In this document: piece after piece, positions 34,841-42,970 of the stretch
Numbering within the stretch: the stretch's first letter is position 1
Layout of the letters: every line of letters starts with the position of its first letter
Assembly (NCBI RefSeq): GCF_030814835.1
Contig: NZ_JAUSVS010000006.1
Location: 186,001 to 250,000, forward strand
Origin: Caulobacter ginsengisoli
GTDB taxonomy: Bacteria > Pseudomonadota > Alphaproteobacteria > Caulobacterales > Caulobacteraceae
DNA: 64,000 bases
Direction of reading: 5' to 3'
The notes under the pieces: generated by a model
What the model was told of the DNA's origin: nothing
Databases searched by the model: none
What the model saw: only the letters and a program-made list of their open reading frames with translations
Program-made: the position numbers and the translations under genes

Positions 34841-36754
34841 ATGAGCGACGGAAAGAATTTCCGCAGACCCAAACGCACGCCCTCGAGCGTCCGGTTCGAC
34901 GCGGCCGGCTGGTTCTTCGAGAATGCGCTCGACATCTTCATCGTCATCGACAGCGAAGGGGTGATCCAGGAGGTCAATCCGGCCTGGGAGCGGGTCACCG
35001 GCTGGCTGCGCGACCAGACGCTGGACCGCCCGGTGCTCGACTTCATCCTGCCCGAGAGCCAGGCCGAGGGCCGGGCCACCGCCCAGCGCATGCGCAAGGA
35101 TGGCTTCGCGCTCAACTGCCTGAAGGTGAGGACCAAGGAGGGCGGCTGGCTGTGGCTGGAGGGCCGCTCCAGGCTGGGTCCCGACAACGAGATGATCGGC
35201 ACCATGCGCGACGTCACCCTCGAGCGCGACCGCGAGGACGAGCTGGCGGCGGCCCGCCGGACCCGCGCGATGCTGTCCGAGGCGGCCGGGATCGGCAGCT
35301 GGAACTTCGAGCCGGAGCGGGGGGTGATCGAGTGGTCGCACGACATCACCGTGCTGACCGGCTGGACCCAGAGCGAGATCGGCGACCCCGACGACTTCAA
35401 CGCCAAACTGCATCCCGACGATGTCGAGGCGGCCAGGAAGGCCTTCGCCCGGGGCGCCCTGAAGGGGATCGGGACCAGCATCGATCACCGGATGATCACC
35501 AAGGACGGCCGCTGGCTGACCCTGCGCGCCACCTTCCGCACCGAGCCCCGGGCCAGCGGCCGGTTCGCGCTGAAGGGCATCTCGCAGGACGTCACGGCCA
35601 TGGCGGAGGCCAGGGACGCGGCCCTGGCGGCCGGCGAGGCCAAGGCCCGCTTCCTGGCCAATATGAGCCACGAGCTGCGCACCCCGATGAACGGGGTGAT
35701 GGGGGTCATGCACCTTCTGAAGAAGGAGCCGATGTCGCCCGACGCCCAGCGGCTGCTGGCCGAGGCGGCGGGCTGCGGCGAGATGCTGGCGACCCTGCTG
35801 GACGATGTCATCGACTTCTCGCGCATCGAGGCCGGCGCCCTGGAACTGACCGACGAGCCGGTCGATGTCGGCGCCCTGCTGCAGGGCGTGGCCGGCCTGA
35901 TGCAGGCCCAGGCGGCGGCCAAGGATGTCGAACTGCGGCTGGTCGGCGAGACGGCGCTGGGCTGGGTGCGGACCGATCCGGTGCGCCTGCGCCAGGCCCT
36001 GTTCAACCTGGTCGGCAACGCGGTGAAGTTCACCCTGAAGGGCAGCGTCACCATCCTCGCCCGGCGTCTCGATGGGGATGGGCTCAGCTTCGAGATCGCC
36101 GACACCGGGGTCGGCATTCCGCTGGAGGCCCAGGCCGGCCTCTTCGAGCGCTTCCACCAGGCCGACGCCTCGACCACCCGCCGGTTTGGCGGCTCGGGCC
36201 TGGGTCTGGCCATCACCCGGCGGCTGGCCCAGATGATGGGCGGCGATGTCAGCTTCGTCTCGATCCCGGGCCAGGGCTCGACCTTCCAGCTGGAGATTGT
36301 CGCCCCGGCCTGCCCCGCCCTGGCGATGTCGGAACAGGCCCGCGGCGAATTCCTCGAGGGCCTCAAGGTGCTGGTGGTCGAGGACAACCCGACCAACCGC
36401 CTGGTGGCCACCCGCCTGCTCGAGGCCCTGGGCTGCCAGGTCGAGACCGCCGCCGACGGCGAGCTGGGGGTCGAGGCGGCGTCTCAGGGAAGTCACGACC
36501 TGATCCTGATGGATATCCAGATGCCCGGCATCGACGGCCTGGAGGCCACGCGCCGCATCCGCGCCCTGACCAGCGCGGCCGCCCGCATCCCGATCATCGC
36601 CCTGACCGCCAACGTCCTGGCCCACCAGACCCAGGCCTACCGCGCCGCCGGCATGGACGGGGTCGTCGGCAAGCCGATCTCGCCCCCGGTGCTGCTGGGC
36701 GAGATCGCCCGGATCGCGGGCGGGGATGGGGATGAGGCGGCCTGGGTGGCTTAG
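34841..36754 (+). CDS. PAS-containing hybrid sensor histidine kinase
   Basis: The 637-residue product is a cytoplasmic hybrid kinase with no membrane helices. Two PAS domains come first (about 18-130, FENALDIFIVIDSEGVIQEV; about 135-260, ending in GISQDVTAMAEARD). The HisKA phospho-acceptor is His277 in MSHELRTPMNGVMG. The HATPase region has the N box (ALFNLVGNAVKFT), G1 (DTGVGIP) and G2 (GGSGLGLAI). The C-terminal receiver domain has VLVVEDNPTNRLVATRLLEA and phospho-acceptor Asp558 in LILMDIQMPG. No cognate phosphotransferase or output gene is adjacent, so its pathway is unknown. Confidence 0.94.
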   Translation: MSDGKNFRRPKRTPSSVRFDAAGWFFENALDIFIVIDSEGVIQEVNPAWERVTGWLRDQTLDRPVLDFILPESQAEGRATAQRMRKDGFALNCLKVRTKEGGWLWLEGRSRLGPDNEMIGTMRDVTLERDREDELAAARRTRAMLSEAAGIGSWNFEPERGVIEWSHDITVLTGWTQSEIGDPDDFNAKLHPDDVEAARKAFARGALKGIGTSIDHRMITKDGRWLTLRATFRTEPRASGRFALKGISQDVTAMAEARDAALAAGEAKARFLANMSHELRTPMNGVMGVMHLLKKEPMSPDAQRLLAEAAGCGEMLATLLDDVIDFSRIEAGALELTDEPVDVGALLQGVAGLMQAQAAAKDVELRLVGETALGWVRTDPVRLRQALFNLVGNAVKFTLKGSVTILARRLDGDGLSFEIADTGVGIPLEAQAGLFERFHQADASTTRRFGGSGLGLAITRRLAQMMGGDVSFVSIPGQGSTFQLEIVAPACPALAMSEQARGEFLEGLKVLVVEDNPTNRLVATRLLEALGCQVETAADGELGVEAASQGSHDLILMDIQMPGIDGLEATRRIRALTSAAARIPIIALTANVLAHQTQAYRAAGMDGVVGKPISPPVLLGEIARIAGGDGDEAAWVA

Positions 36755-36755
36755 A

Positions 36756-36974
36756 ACTCCGCCCCCGTAGGGGGCGGACGGCCCGCCCGAGGCGCGCTTG
36801 CAGCGCGCCCGTGGCCGGCCCGGTGGGGGTGTTTGGGCAGAGGCTGGGGCCGACCGGCTTCTATCGGGCTGACTGCAAAACACCCCAGCGTAACCGGGAA
36901 ACGGCGCGCCCTTGCCCGAAGACCCCCTCCTGACCGCGCTCTGGCGCGGTCGTCCTCCCCCTACGGGTGAGGAG
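36756..36974. repeat. degraded intergenic inverted repeat, family H
   Basis: The convergent gap between the kinase and MarR genes has scrambled inverted-repeat segments: CTCCGCCCCCGTAGGGGGCGG at the left, a GGCGCGC-TTGCA-GCGCGCC hairpin, GGTGGGGGTGTTT pairing with AAACACCCC, and on the right GACCCCCTCCTGACCGCG...CGGTCGTCCTCCCCCTACGGGTGAGGAG in parts. The right half resembles family A; the left half does not. It may be a family A relative broken or overwritten by another element. No gene is seen here. Confidence 0.6.
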
Positions 36975-36976
36975 CT

Positions 36977-37540
36977 TTACTCCACCGCTTCCTTCACGGT
37001 TTTCGCCGCTTTCTTTTTCTTCTTCTCCGCCTTGGCCGCCTTGCGCTCGGCCTTTTCCGCCTTGTCCTTCTTGACCTTCTCGGGCCTGGCCTCGTCGCCG
37101 GTCAGCAGCCGCAGCAGGTCGACGAACACATCCCGCTTGCCGCGCGGCAGCAACGCCAGCAGCTGGGCGTCGGCCGCCGTCGCCTGGGGGGCGGCGGCGT
37201 CGAGGGCGGCCCGGCCGGCCTCGGTCAGGTGGACGGCGTTGGCCCGGGCGTCGGCCTTGGAGCGTTCGCGGGCCAGGAGGTCCTTGCCGATCATCCGGGC
37301 CACCAGCTCGGCCAGGGTCGAGCGGTCGATGCCGGTGGCGGCCACCAGCTCGGCCTGGGCGGCGCCCTCACGGGCGGCCACGGCGGCCAGCACCGCATAC
37401 TGACGCTGTGTCACCGCCCCGGCCGGACCGGCGGCGGCGTAGAAGTCCAGCGCCCGCTGCTGGGCGCGGTGCAGCAGATGGCCCGGCGAGCGGTCCAATG
37501 TTCCGTCCGAGTGTTTCGAACCCGTCTTGGTCTTGGCCAT
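36977..37540 (-). CDS. MarR-family regulator with lysine-rich C-terminal tail
   Basis: The 187-residue product has a MarR winged-helix domain (VTQRQYAVLAAVAAREGAAQ, TGIDRSTLAELVARMIGKDL recognition helix, ARANAVHLTEAG wing). The last 35 residues (from about 150) are highly charged and lysine/alanine-rich (KVKKDKAEKAERKAAKAEKK), like histone-H1-type tails, and are not usual for MarR proteins. ATG 37540 gives MAKTKTGSKHSDG; an upstream in-frame start at 37582 is possible. The tail may add nonspecific DNA affinity. Targets are unknown. Confidence 0.85.
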   Translation of the reverse strand: MAKTKTGSKHSDGTLDRSPGHLLHRAQQRALDFYAAAGPAGAVTQRQYAVLAAVAAREGAAQAELVAATGIDRSTLAELVARMIGKDLLARERSKADARANAVHLTEAGRAALDAAAPQATAADAQLLALLPRGKRDVFVDLLRLLTGDEARPEKVKKDKAEKAERKAAKAEKKKKKAAKTVKEAVE

Positions 37541-37630
37541 CGCCGTATTCCCCGTTGACGGAGAAACCCTATAGTCCAGCAATCACGTCGGTTTGACGAC
37601 AGACATTCCGTGGGCGGTTCTAATCGCTCC

Positions 37631-38239
37631 TCACTCGTCAGGCGCGACCGGCTTGTCGCCGACATGCAGGGCCTCCGCCTCGCCGGCGCTCTTCATGATC
37701 AACGGCACCTGGCTGAAGGAGAACAGCAGCGCCAGGACCTGCAGGCCGGGAAAGCGGAAGAAGGTCCAGGTGGTGTCGCTCTGTGTGCGCCAGACCACCT
37801 CGTTGAGCGCGGCGACGAACAGGAAATACAGGCCATAGCGCAGGGTCAGGGTCCGCCAGCCGGCGTCGGTCAGGTGCAGGGCCTCGCCGATCAGATGCTT
37901 GAGCGGGTTGCGCTTCAGCACCGTGCCGCCCAGCAGAAAGACGGCGAAGGCCAGGTTGATGATGGTCGGCTTGACCTTCAGGAACCGGGTGTCGTGGAAG
38001 ATGAGGGTCAGGCCCCCGAACACCAGGGCCGCCCCGCCGGCCAGCAGCGGCATGGTCGCCAGCCGCTTTTCGAAGACGAAGCCGACGATGAGGCCAATGG
38101 CGCTGCCGGCCACCAGCCACCAGGTGGCCTCCATCAGGTTCCGGTGGATCAGAAAGCCGATCAGGAAGAGGACAAGGCCGCCGTAGTCGACGGCCGGGCG
38201 GACCCATTTGGGATTCTTGCGGGGTTCCACGGTCGCCAT
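37631..38239 (-). CDS. yciB: inner membrane protein YciB/septation protein A
   Basis: The 202-residue product has five to six membrane helices and matches the YciB/IspZ family: VRPAVDYGGLVLFLIGFL, KPTIINLAFAVFLLGGTVL and RYGLYFLFVAALNEVVWR. Family members interact with cell-elongation and division proteins in E. coli and Shigella. The start (ATG 38239 or GTG 38242) overlaps the ftsY stop codon, so it is translationally coupled to ftsY. The tail is soluble (AEALHVGDKPVAPDE). Confidence 0.93.
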   Translation of the reverse strand: MATVEPRKNPKWVRPAVDYGGLVLFLIGFLIHRNLMEATWWLVAGSAIGLIVGFVFEKRLATMPLLAGGAALVFGGLTLIFHDTRFLKVKPTIINLAFAVFLLGGTVLKRNPLKHLIGEALHLTDAGWRTLTLRYGLYFLFVAALNEVVWRTQSDTTWTFFRFPGLQVLALLFSFSQVPLIMKSAGEAEALHVGDKPVAPDE

Positions 38240-39168
38240 CACGCCTCCAGCCCAACCAGCGAACGCGAAAAGGCCCGCGCGTCGAAAGGTTGCAGATCCT
38301 CGATGCCTTCGCCGACCCCGATCAGCTTGATCGGTGAGTCCGAGGCCTGGGCCACCGGCACCAGCACCCCGCCCCGGGCGGTGCCGTCCAGCTTGGTCAT
38401 CACGATGCCGGAGACCCCGATCTGGTTGCCGAACATGTTTTCCTGGGCGAGCGCATTGCGCCCGACCGTGGCGTCGAGGACCAGCAGGGTCTCGTGCGGG
38501 GCGTCGGGATCGATCTTCTTGACCACCCGGATGACTTTCAGGAGCTCGTCCATCAGGCCCTGCTTGTTCTGCAGCCGCCCGGCGGTGTCGATCAGCACCA
38601 CGTCATAACCCTCGGCCCGGCCCTTCTCGATGGCGTCATAGGCCAGGCCGGCGGCGTCCGCCCCGGTCGGCCTGGACATGAAGTCGGCCCCGGCCCGGTC
38701 GGCCCAGATCTTCAGCTGCTCGACGGCGGCGGCCCGGAAGGTGTCGCCGGCCGCTATGAGGACCTTGGCGCCCTTGCCGGTCAGGTCGGCGGCGATCTTG
38801 CCCAGGGTGGTGGTCTTGCCCGAGCCGTTGACCCCGATGAACAGCACCACATAGGGCTTGGGGCCGGCGAGGGGGTCGAACTCGCCCTGGCGGGGGATCA
38901 GCTCCTTGGCCACCGCCTCGGCCAGGGCCTCCTTGACCTCGTCCTCGGAGGCCGACTTGCCGAACCGCGCCTCGCCGAAGGCCTTGGTGATCCGCGCGGC
39001 GGCATGGGGGCCCAGGTCCGCCTCGATCAGCATTTCCTCGAGGGCGTCGAGCTGTTCCTGGTCGAGCGGCTTGCGGAAGATCTCCGCCACCTGCTCGGTC
39101 ATCGCCTTGGACGAGCGGGAGAGACCGCTGGTCAGCCGCTGGAACCAGCCTTGTTTCTGTTCTGCCAT
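38239..39168 (-). CDS. ftsY: signal recognition particle receptor FtsY
   Basis: The 309-residue product is the SRP receptor GTPase directing ribosome-nascent chains to the Sec translocon. The N domain begins near residue 20; the G domain has VNGSGKTTTLGKIA (P loop), VLIDTAGRLQNKQGL (G3), the I-box region and TKLDGTARGGVLVP (G4). The long acidic A domain of E. coli FtsY is absent, which is normal in alphaproteobacteria. It heads an operon with yciB. Its upstream space holds a nested pair of inverted repeats. Confidence 0.97.
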   Translation of the reverse strand: MAEQKQGWFQRLTSGLSRSSKAMTEQVAEIFRKPLDQEQLDALEEMLIEADLGPHAAARITKAFGEARFGKSASEDEVKEALAEAVAKELIPRQGEFDPLAGPKPYVVLFIGVNGSGKTTTLGKIAADLTGKGAKVLIAAGDTFRAAAVEQLKIWADRAGADFMSRPTGADAAGLAYDAIEKGRAEGYDVVLIDTAGRLQNKQGLMDELLKVIRVVKKIDPDAPHETLLVLDATVGRNALAQENMFGNQIGVSGIVMTKLDGTARGGVLVPVAQASDSPIKLIGVGEGIEDLQPFDARAFSRSLVGLEA

Positions 39169-39230
39169 GGGCGGCCTTTAGCCTGCCGGCCTCGCGGCGT
39201 CACCCTTTGCGCGGCGCGGGAGAGATTTTG

Positions 39231-39547
39231 TCCACGAACCACACGAACCACACGAACGGGTGGGCGTGACGGTTTGCGCTTTGCGGCGGGTTCGGCTTGA
39301 AAGAATGCCGCTTCGCGGGAAGGAAGAGAAGTTTAAGGGAAGAAGAGCAAGCGATAGCGGCATCGCTGGATGCGCCGCAGGCTGTCCTTCCGATTTGATC
39401 GCCTGCGGCGCTTCGGGGTTGCCCCTACCCCTTGCTCTTCTTCGCTTCCTTATCTTCCTGTCGCGAAGCGACCCAAAACCCACGCCTGACCGAGTCACGG
39501 CGTCGGCGGACCCAGCCCCCGTTCGTGTGGTTCGTGTGGTTCGTGGA
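39231..39547. repeat. intergenic inverted repeat, family C copy 2, interrupted by family B copy 2
   Basis: A 30-base arm at 39231-39260 (TCCACGAACCACACGAACCA...) is perfectly complementary to 39518-39547. The tandem unit here is ACGAACCAC/GTGGTTCGT, against ACGAACAAC/GTTGTTCGT in the copy at 18166-18309, so two base pairs have changed on both sides. The space between arms (257 bases) is far longer than in copy 1 (84 bases) because a complete family B element (39307-39472) lies inside. The 414-base divergent gap 39169-39582 between ftsY and the TRIC gene holds little else; their promoters must lie in or beside it. Confidence 0.9.
39307..39472. repeat. intergenic inverted repeat, family B copy 2 (nested)
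   Basis: Terminal hairpins CCGC-TTC-GCGG (left) and GTCGC-GAA-GCGAC (right) flank arms AGGAAGAGAAGTTTAAGGGA... and their imperfect complement. The inner stem GCGCCGCAGGC (39372-39382) / GCCTGCGGCGC (39401-39411) and core TGTCCTTC are the same as in copy 1 (10101-10268) but in opposite orientation. The arms are less perfect than in copy 1. The element lies wholly within the family C element. Confidence 0.88.
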
Positions 39548-39582
39548 CTCCCTTCTTCTCGCAGGCGCGCTAGACAGCACCC

Positions 39583-40215
39583 ATGAGCGTCATCGACACC
39601 GCCATCCTGGTCCTCGACTACGCCGCCGTGGCCGTGTTCGGCGCCACCGGGGCGCTGGCGGCGGCGCGGCGCAAGCATGACATCGTCACCTTCGCCTTCT
39701 TCTCGGCGGTGACCGGGGTGGGCGGCGGCACGCTGCGGGACCTGTTGATCGGGGCGCCGGTGATCTGGGTGCAGCGGCCGGGCTATCTGCTGGTCTGCCT
39801 GGCGGCGGCGGTCGTGGTCTGGCTGACCGGGCGGCGGACCTGGCGGTTCTCGGCGCTGCTGTGGCTGGATGCGCTGGGCATGGCCGCCTACGCGGTGGTC
39901 GGGGCGGCCAAGGCGCTGGGGCTGGGCGTGCATCCCATCGCGGCGGCGGTGATGGGGGTGCTGACGGCCTGTTTCGGCGGGGTGATCCGCGACGTGCTGG
40001 CGAACGAGCCCTCGGTGCTGCTGCGGCGGGAGATCTATGTCAGCGCGGCCCTGCTGGGGGCGGCGGTGTTTGTCGGCCTGGCGAGCCTGGGCGTCGACCA
40101 GCTCCTGGCCGGCGGCATCGGGTTCGCGGTGGCGCTGGGCGTGCGGGCCGGGGCCATCTTGTTTGGCTGGTCGCTGCCGGGCTTTCCGGGGCCGGAGGAG
40201 GAAGACCGCCCCTGA
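39583..40215 (+). CDS. trimeric intracellular cation (TRIC)-type channel family protein
   Basis: The 210-residue membrane protein has seven hydrophobic helices in two repeated halves (the UPF0126/YicG family, prokaryotic relatives of TRIC channels). Each half has a glycine-rich kink: AVTGVGGGTLRDLLIG and TACFGGVIRDVLANE. The latter is the strongest family signature. It probably forms a trimeric cation-permeable pore in the inner membrane. It stands alone, divergent from ftsY. Confidence 0.9.
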   Translation: MSVIDTAILVLDYAAVAVFGATGALAAARRKHDIVTFAFFSAVTGVGGGTLRDLLIGAPVIWVQRPGYLLVCLAAAVVVWLTGRRTWRFSALLWLDALGMAAYAVVGAAKALGLGVHPIAAAVMGVLTACFGGVIRDVLANEPSVLLRREIYVSAALLGAAVFVGLASLGVDQLLAGGIGFAVALGVRAGAILFGWSLPGFPGPEEEDRP

Positions 40216-40266
40216 CCAATCCGCCGCCGCCGGCCCTGCGTATCAGCGGGAAACCGGGAGGCCAGG

Positions 40267-41145
40267 ATGCGGCAGGAGAGCATGCAGGATTTCACTTTCG
40301 ACGCTGAGGGCGTGACGCTGTCGGGCTGGGTCATGCGGCCGCCGCGCCGGACAGGCCCCGCGCCGGTCATCGTGCTGTCGCATGGCCTCTCGGCGGTGAA
40401 GGCCCAGCACATCCCGCGCTTCGCGGCGGCCTTCGCCGAGGCCGGCTTCGTCTGCATGGCCTATGACCACCGCAATTTCGGAACCAGCGGCGGAACCCCG
40501 CGCCAGGAGGCCGACCCCTGGCGGCAGGTGCGCGACATGCGCATCGCCATCTCCCATGCCCGAACCCTGGAGGGGGTCGATCCCGAGCGGCTGGGCCTGT
40601 GGGGCACCAGCTATTCCGGCGGCCATGTGCTGAGCGTCGCGGCCCGGGACTCCCGGGTCAAATGCGTGGTCAGCCAGGCGCCCATCACCCACGGCTATGA
40701 AACCCTGACCCGCTCGATTTCGCCCGAGGTGATGACGGGCTTAAGGGCCTGGATCGCCCAGGACGCCGACGCCCGGGCCCGGGGCGAGGCGCCGGTGATG
40801 GTCAACACCTTCGAGCCGGGCGAGGAGGGCTGGGACTGCCTGATGGCCGGCCACGAGACCACCGGCTACAGCCCGCAGCTGACCCTGCAGAGCCGGGACA
40901 TGATCTTCAGCTACGCCCCCGCCGAACTGATCGCCCAGATCGCCCCGACCCCGCTGCTGATGGTCATCGCCGACACCGACGTCATCACCCCCACCGACCT
41001 GCAGGAACAGGCCTTCGCCCAGGCGGGCGAACCCAAGCGGCTGCATGTGATCAAGGGCGCCCGGCATTTCGACGTCTACGAGAGCCATTTCGACGAGGCC
41101 AGCGCGGCAGCCCGCGACTGGTTCGTCCAGCACCTGAAACCTTAG
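40267..41145 (+). CDS. alpha/beta hydrolase
   Basis: The 292-residue product is an alpha/beta hydrolase with the nucleophile elbow GTSYSGG, acid in IADTDVITP and histidine in GARHFDVYESH. The oxyanion region is VLSHGLSAVKAQ. An inserted cap (EVMTGLRAWIAQDADARA to YAPAELIAQ) follows the nucleophile. It has no signal peptide. The family includes fermentation-respiration switch/DltD-like esterases of unknown substrate. An ATG at 40282 is an alternative start. It overlaps the convergent GFA gene by four bases. Confidence 0.88.
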   Translation: MRQESMQDFTFDAEGVTLSGWVMRPPRRTGPAPVIVLSHGLSAVKAQHIPRFAAAFAEAGFVCMAYDHRNFGTSGGTPRQEADPWRQVRDMRIAISHARTLEGVDPERLGLWGTSYSGGHVLSVAARDSRVKCVVSQAPITHGYETLTRSISPEVMTGLRAWIAQDADARARGEAPVMVNTFEPGEEGWDCLMAGHETTGYSPQLTLQSRDMIFSYAPAELIAQIAPTPLLMVIADTDVITPTDLQEQAFAQAGEPKRLHVIKGARHFDVYESHFDEASAAARDWFVQHLKP

Positions 41146-41588
41146 GTGTCACGGTCCGGGTGCTGGTTGGAGACCACGGCGGCATAGTGGCCGGCGGCGG
41201 CTTCGGATTCCTCGGGCGAGCGGTGCGGGATGTCGCCGACATCCATGACCCAGGGCGGGGCCGTGTCGGTGGCCATCTGCACGACCGGCACGATGTCCGC
41301 CGGCTCATCGAAGGCGAAGATGGCCAGGTCCGTGACCTTGTCGCTCCATTCGAAGGTCAGGGGCGTGCCGCAGGCGCTGCAGAAGCCGCGCCTGACCAGG
41401 TTGGAGCTCTGGAAGCGGCTGGGCGCGCCGCGCGTCCAGGTCAGGCGGTCGGTCTTGACCGAGACCAGCGCGCCATAGGGCCCGCCGAACGCCTTCTGGC
41501 ACATGCGGCAGTGGCAGAGGCTGGGGCGGCCCAGATCGCCCTCGACCTTGAAGCGGACGGCGCCGCACTGGCAGCCGCCGCTCCTCAC
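41142..41588 (-). CDS. GFA family (glutathione-dependent formaldehyde-activating-like) protein
   Basis: The 148-residue product is a zinc-binding GFA/CENP-V domain protein. Cysteine ligands are visible in GGCQCGAVRF, LCHCRMCQKAFG and GFCSACGTPL. The true catalytic role in this branch is unknown; the glutathione-formaldehyde activity was assigned to one member only. A GTG at 41588 overlaps the mtaB stop codon (GTGA), so the gene is translationally coupled to mtaB; a TTG at 41603 is an alternative. Confidence 0.9.
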   Translation of the reverse strand: MRSGGCQCGAVRFKVEGDLGRPSLCHCRMCQKAFGGPYGALVSVKTDRLTWTRGAPSRFQSSNLVRRGFCSACGTPLTFEWSDKVTDLAIFAFDEPADIVPVVQMATDTAPPWVMDVGDIPHRSPEESEAAAGHYAAVVSNQHPDRDT

Positions 41589-42871
41589 GCCAGCACCGCC
41601 CAATCTTGCACTGCTATGGCGCGGACGCCGTCATGGCCGGTGATCTTGAAGGGGACGATCTCGCCCACCGGAGCGGGGCCCTCGAAGGCCAGTTCGGTGA
41701 AGTCGTCGGCGCGGGCGACGCCGGGCTTTTCGACCAGGCCGTTCAGGGTGCGGCCAACCTGGGCGTCCAGGTGGCGGGTCAGGGCGGCGGCCCCGGCTTC
41801 GCGGAGGCGGCGGGCGCGGTCCTTGATGGCCTTGCCGTTCACCGGCGGCATGCGGGCGGCGGGCGTGCCGGGGCGGGCGCTGTAGGGGAAGACGTGCAGG
41901 AAGGCGAGGCCCGCCTCATCGACCAGGTCCAGGGTGTTCTGGAAGGCCGCCTCGCTCTCGGTCGGGAAGCCGGCGATGAAGTCGGCCCCGAACGCCGTCT
42001 CGGGGCGGACGGCGCGGACATCGGCGATCAGCTTCAGGGCGTCGGCGCGCAGGTGGCGGCGCTTCATGCGCTTGAGGATCAGGTCGTCGCCGACCTGCAG
42101 CGACAGGTGCAGGTAAGGCATCAGCCGGGGCTCTTCGGCGAGGCACCGCATCAGGTCCGGGTCGATCTCGGCCGCGTCGATGGAGGAGAGGCGCAGACGC
42201 GGCAGGTCGGGGACCAGCTTGAGGATGCGGGCGACGAGCTGGCCCAGGGTCGGCTGGCCGGGCAGGTCGGCGCCCCAGCTGGTCAGGTCGACCCCGGTCA
42301 GCACCACTTCTCGGTAACCTTCGGCCGTGAGGCGGCCGATCTGACTGACGACCTGGCCGGCGGGGACCGAGCGGCTGGCGCCACGCCCGAAGGGAATAAT
42401 GCAGAAGGTGCAGCGGTGATCGCAGCCGTTCTGGACCTCGACATAGGCCCGGGCCCGGTCGCGCAGGCCGTCGATCAGGTGGCCGGCGGTCTCGGTGACG
42501 CTCATGATGTCGTTGACGCGGATGCGGGCGCCGTCAGCGGCCAGAGCGCCGGGCGAAGCCTTGTCGGCGTTGCCGACCACCAGGTCGACCTCGGGCATGG
42601 CGGCGAAGGCGGCGGGGTCGATCTGGGCGGCGCAGCCGGTGACGATCAGTCGGGCGTCCGGCCGCTCGCGGCGGGCGCGGCGGATGGCCTGGCGGGCCTG
42701 GCGCACGGCCTCGCCGGTGACGGCGCAGGTGTTGAAGACCACGGCGTTGGAGAGCCCGTCGGCCTGGGCCTGGGCGCGAATCTGCTCGGACTCATAGCCG
42801 TTCAGCCGGCACCCGAAGGTGACGACCTCGACCTCGGGGGTCTGGGCGATGATGGCGGCGGTGTCGCTCAT
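41585..42871 (-). CDS. mtaB: tRNA (t6A37) methylthiotransferase MtaB
   Basis: The 428-residue radical-SAM enzyme converts t6A37 to ms2t6A37 in tRNAs reading ANN codons. The N-terminal MTTase domain has cysteines in TFGCRLNGYESE, FNTCAVTGEA and VTGCAAQ for the auxiliary cluster. The radical-SAM cluster motif is GCDHRCTFCIIPFGRG. A C-terminal TRAM domain follows (DAQVGRTLNGLVEKPGVARA). ATG 42871 gives MSDTAAIIAQTPEVEVVTFG. In Caulobacterales it usually sits between dapF and ftsY, as it does here apart from the inserted genes. Confidence 0.95.
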   Translation of the reverse strand: MSDTAAIIAQTPEVEVVTFGCRLNGYESEQIRAQAQADGLSNAVVFNTCAVTGEAVRQARQAIRRARRERPDARLIVTGCAAQIDPAAFAAMPEVDLVVGNADKASPGALAADGARIRVNDIMSVTETAGHLIDGLRDRARAYVEVQNGCDHRCTFCIIPFGRGASRSVPAGQVVSQIGRLTAEGYREVVLTGVDLTSWGADLPGQPTLGQLVARILKLVPDLPRLRLSSIDAAEIDPDLMRCLAEEPRLMPYLHLSLQVGDDLILKRMKRRHLRADALKLIADVRAVRPETAFGADFIAGFPTESEAAFQNTLDLVDEAGLAFLHVFPYSARPGTPAARMPPVNGKAIKDRARRLREAGAAALTRHLDAQVGRTLNGLVEKPGVARADDFTELAFEGPAPVGEIVPFKITGHDGVRAIAVQDWAVLA

Positions 42872-42970
42872 GATCCAAACGCAAGCGGGCGGCCAACGCG
42901 GCCGCCCTTGGCGCGGGCTATAGCAAACTTTGGGCGGAAGGGCGACGCCTCGGCGCTGGTGGTTTCTCAC

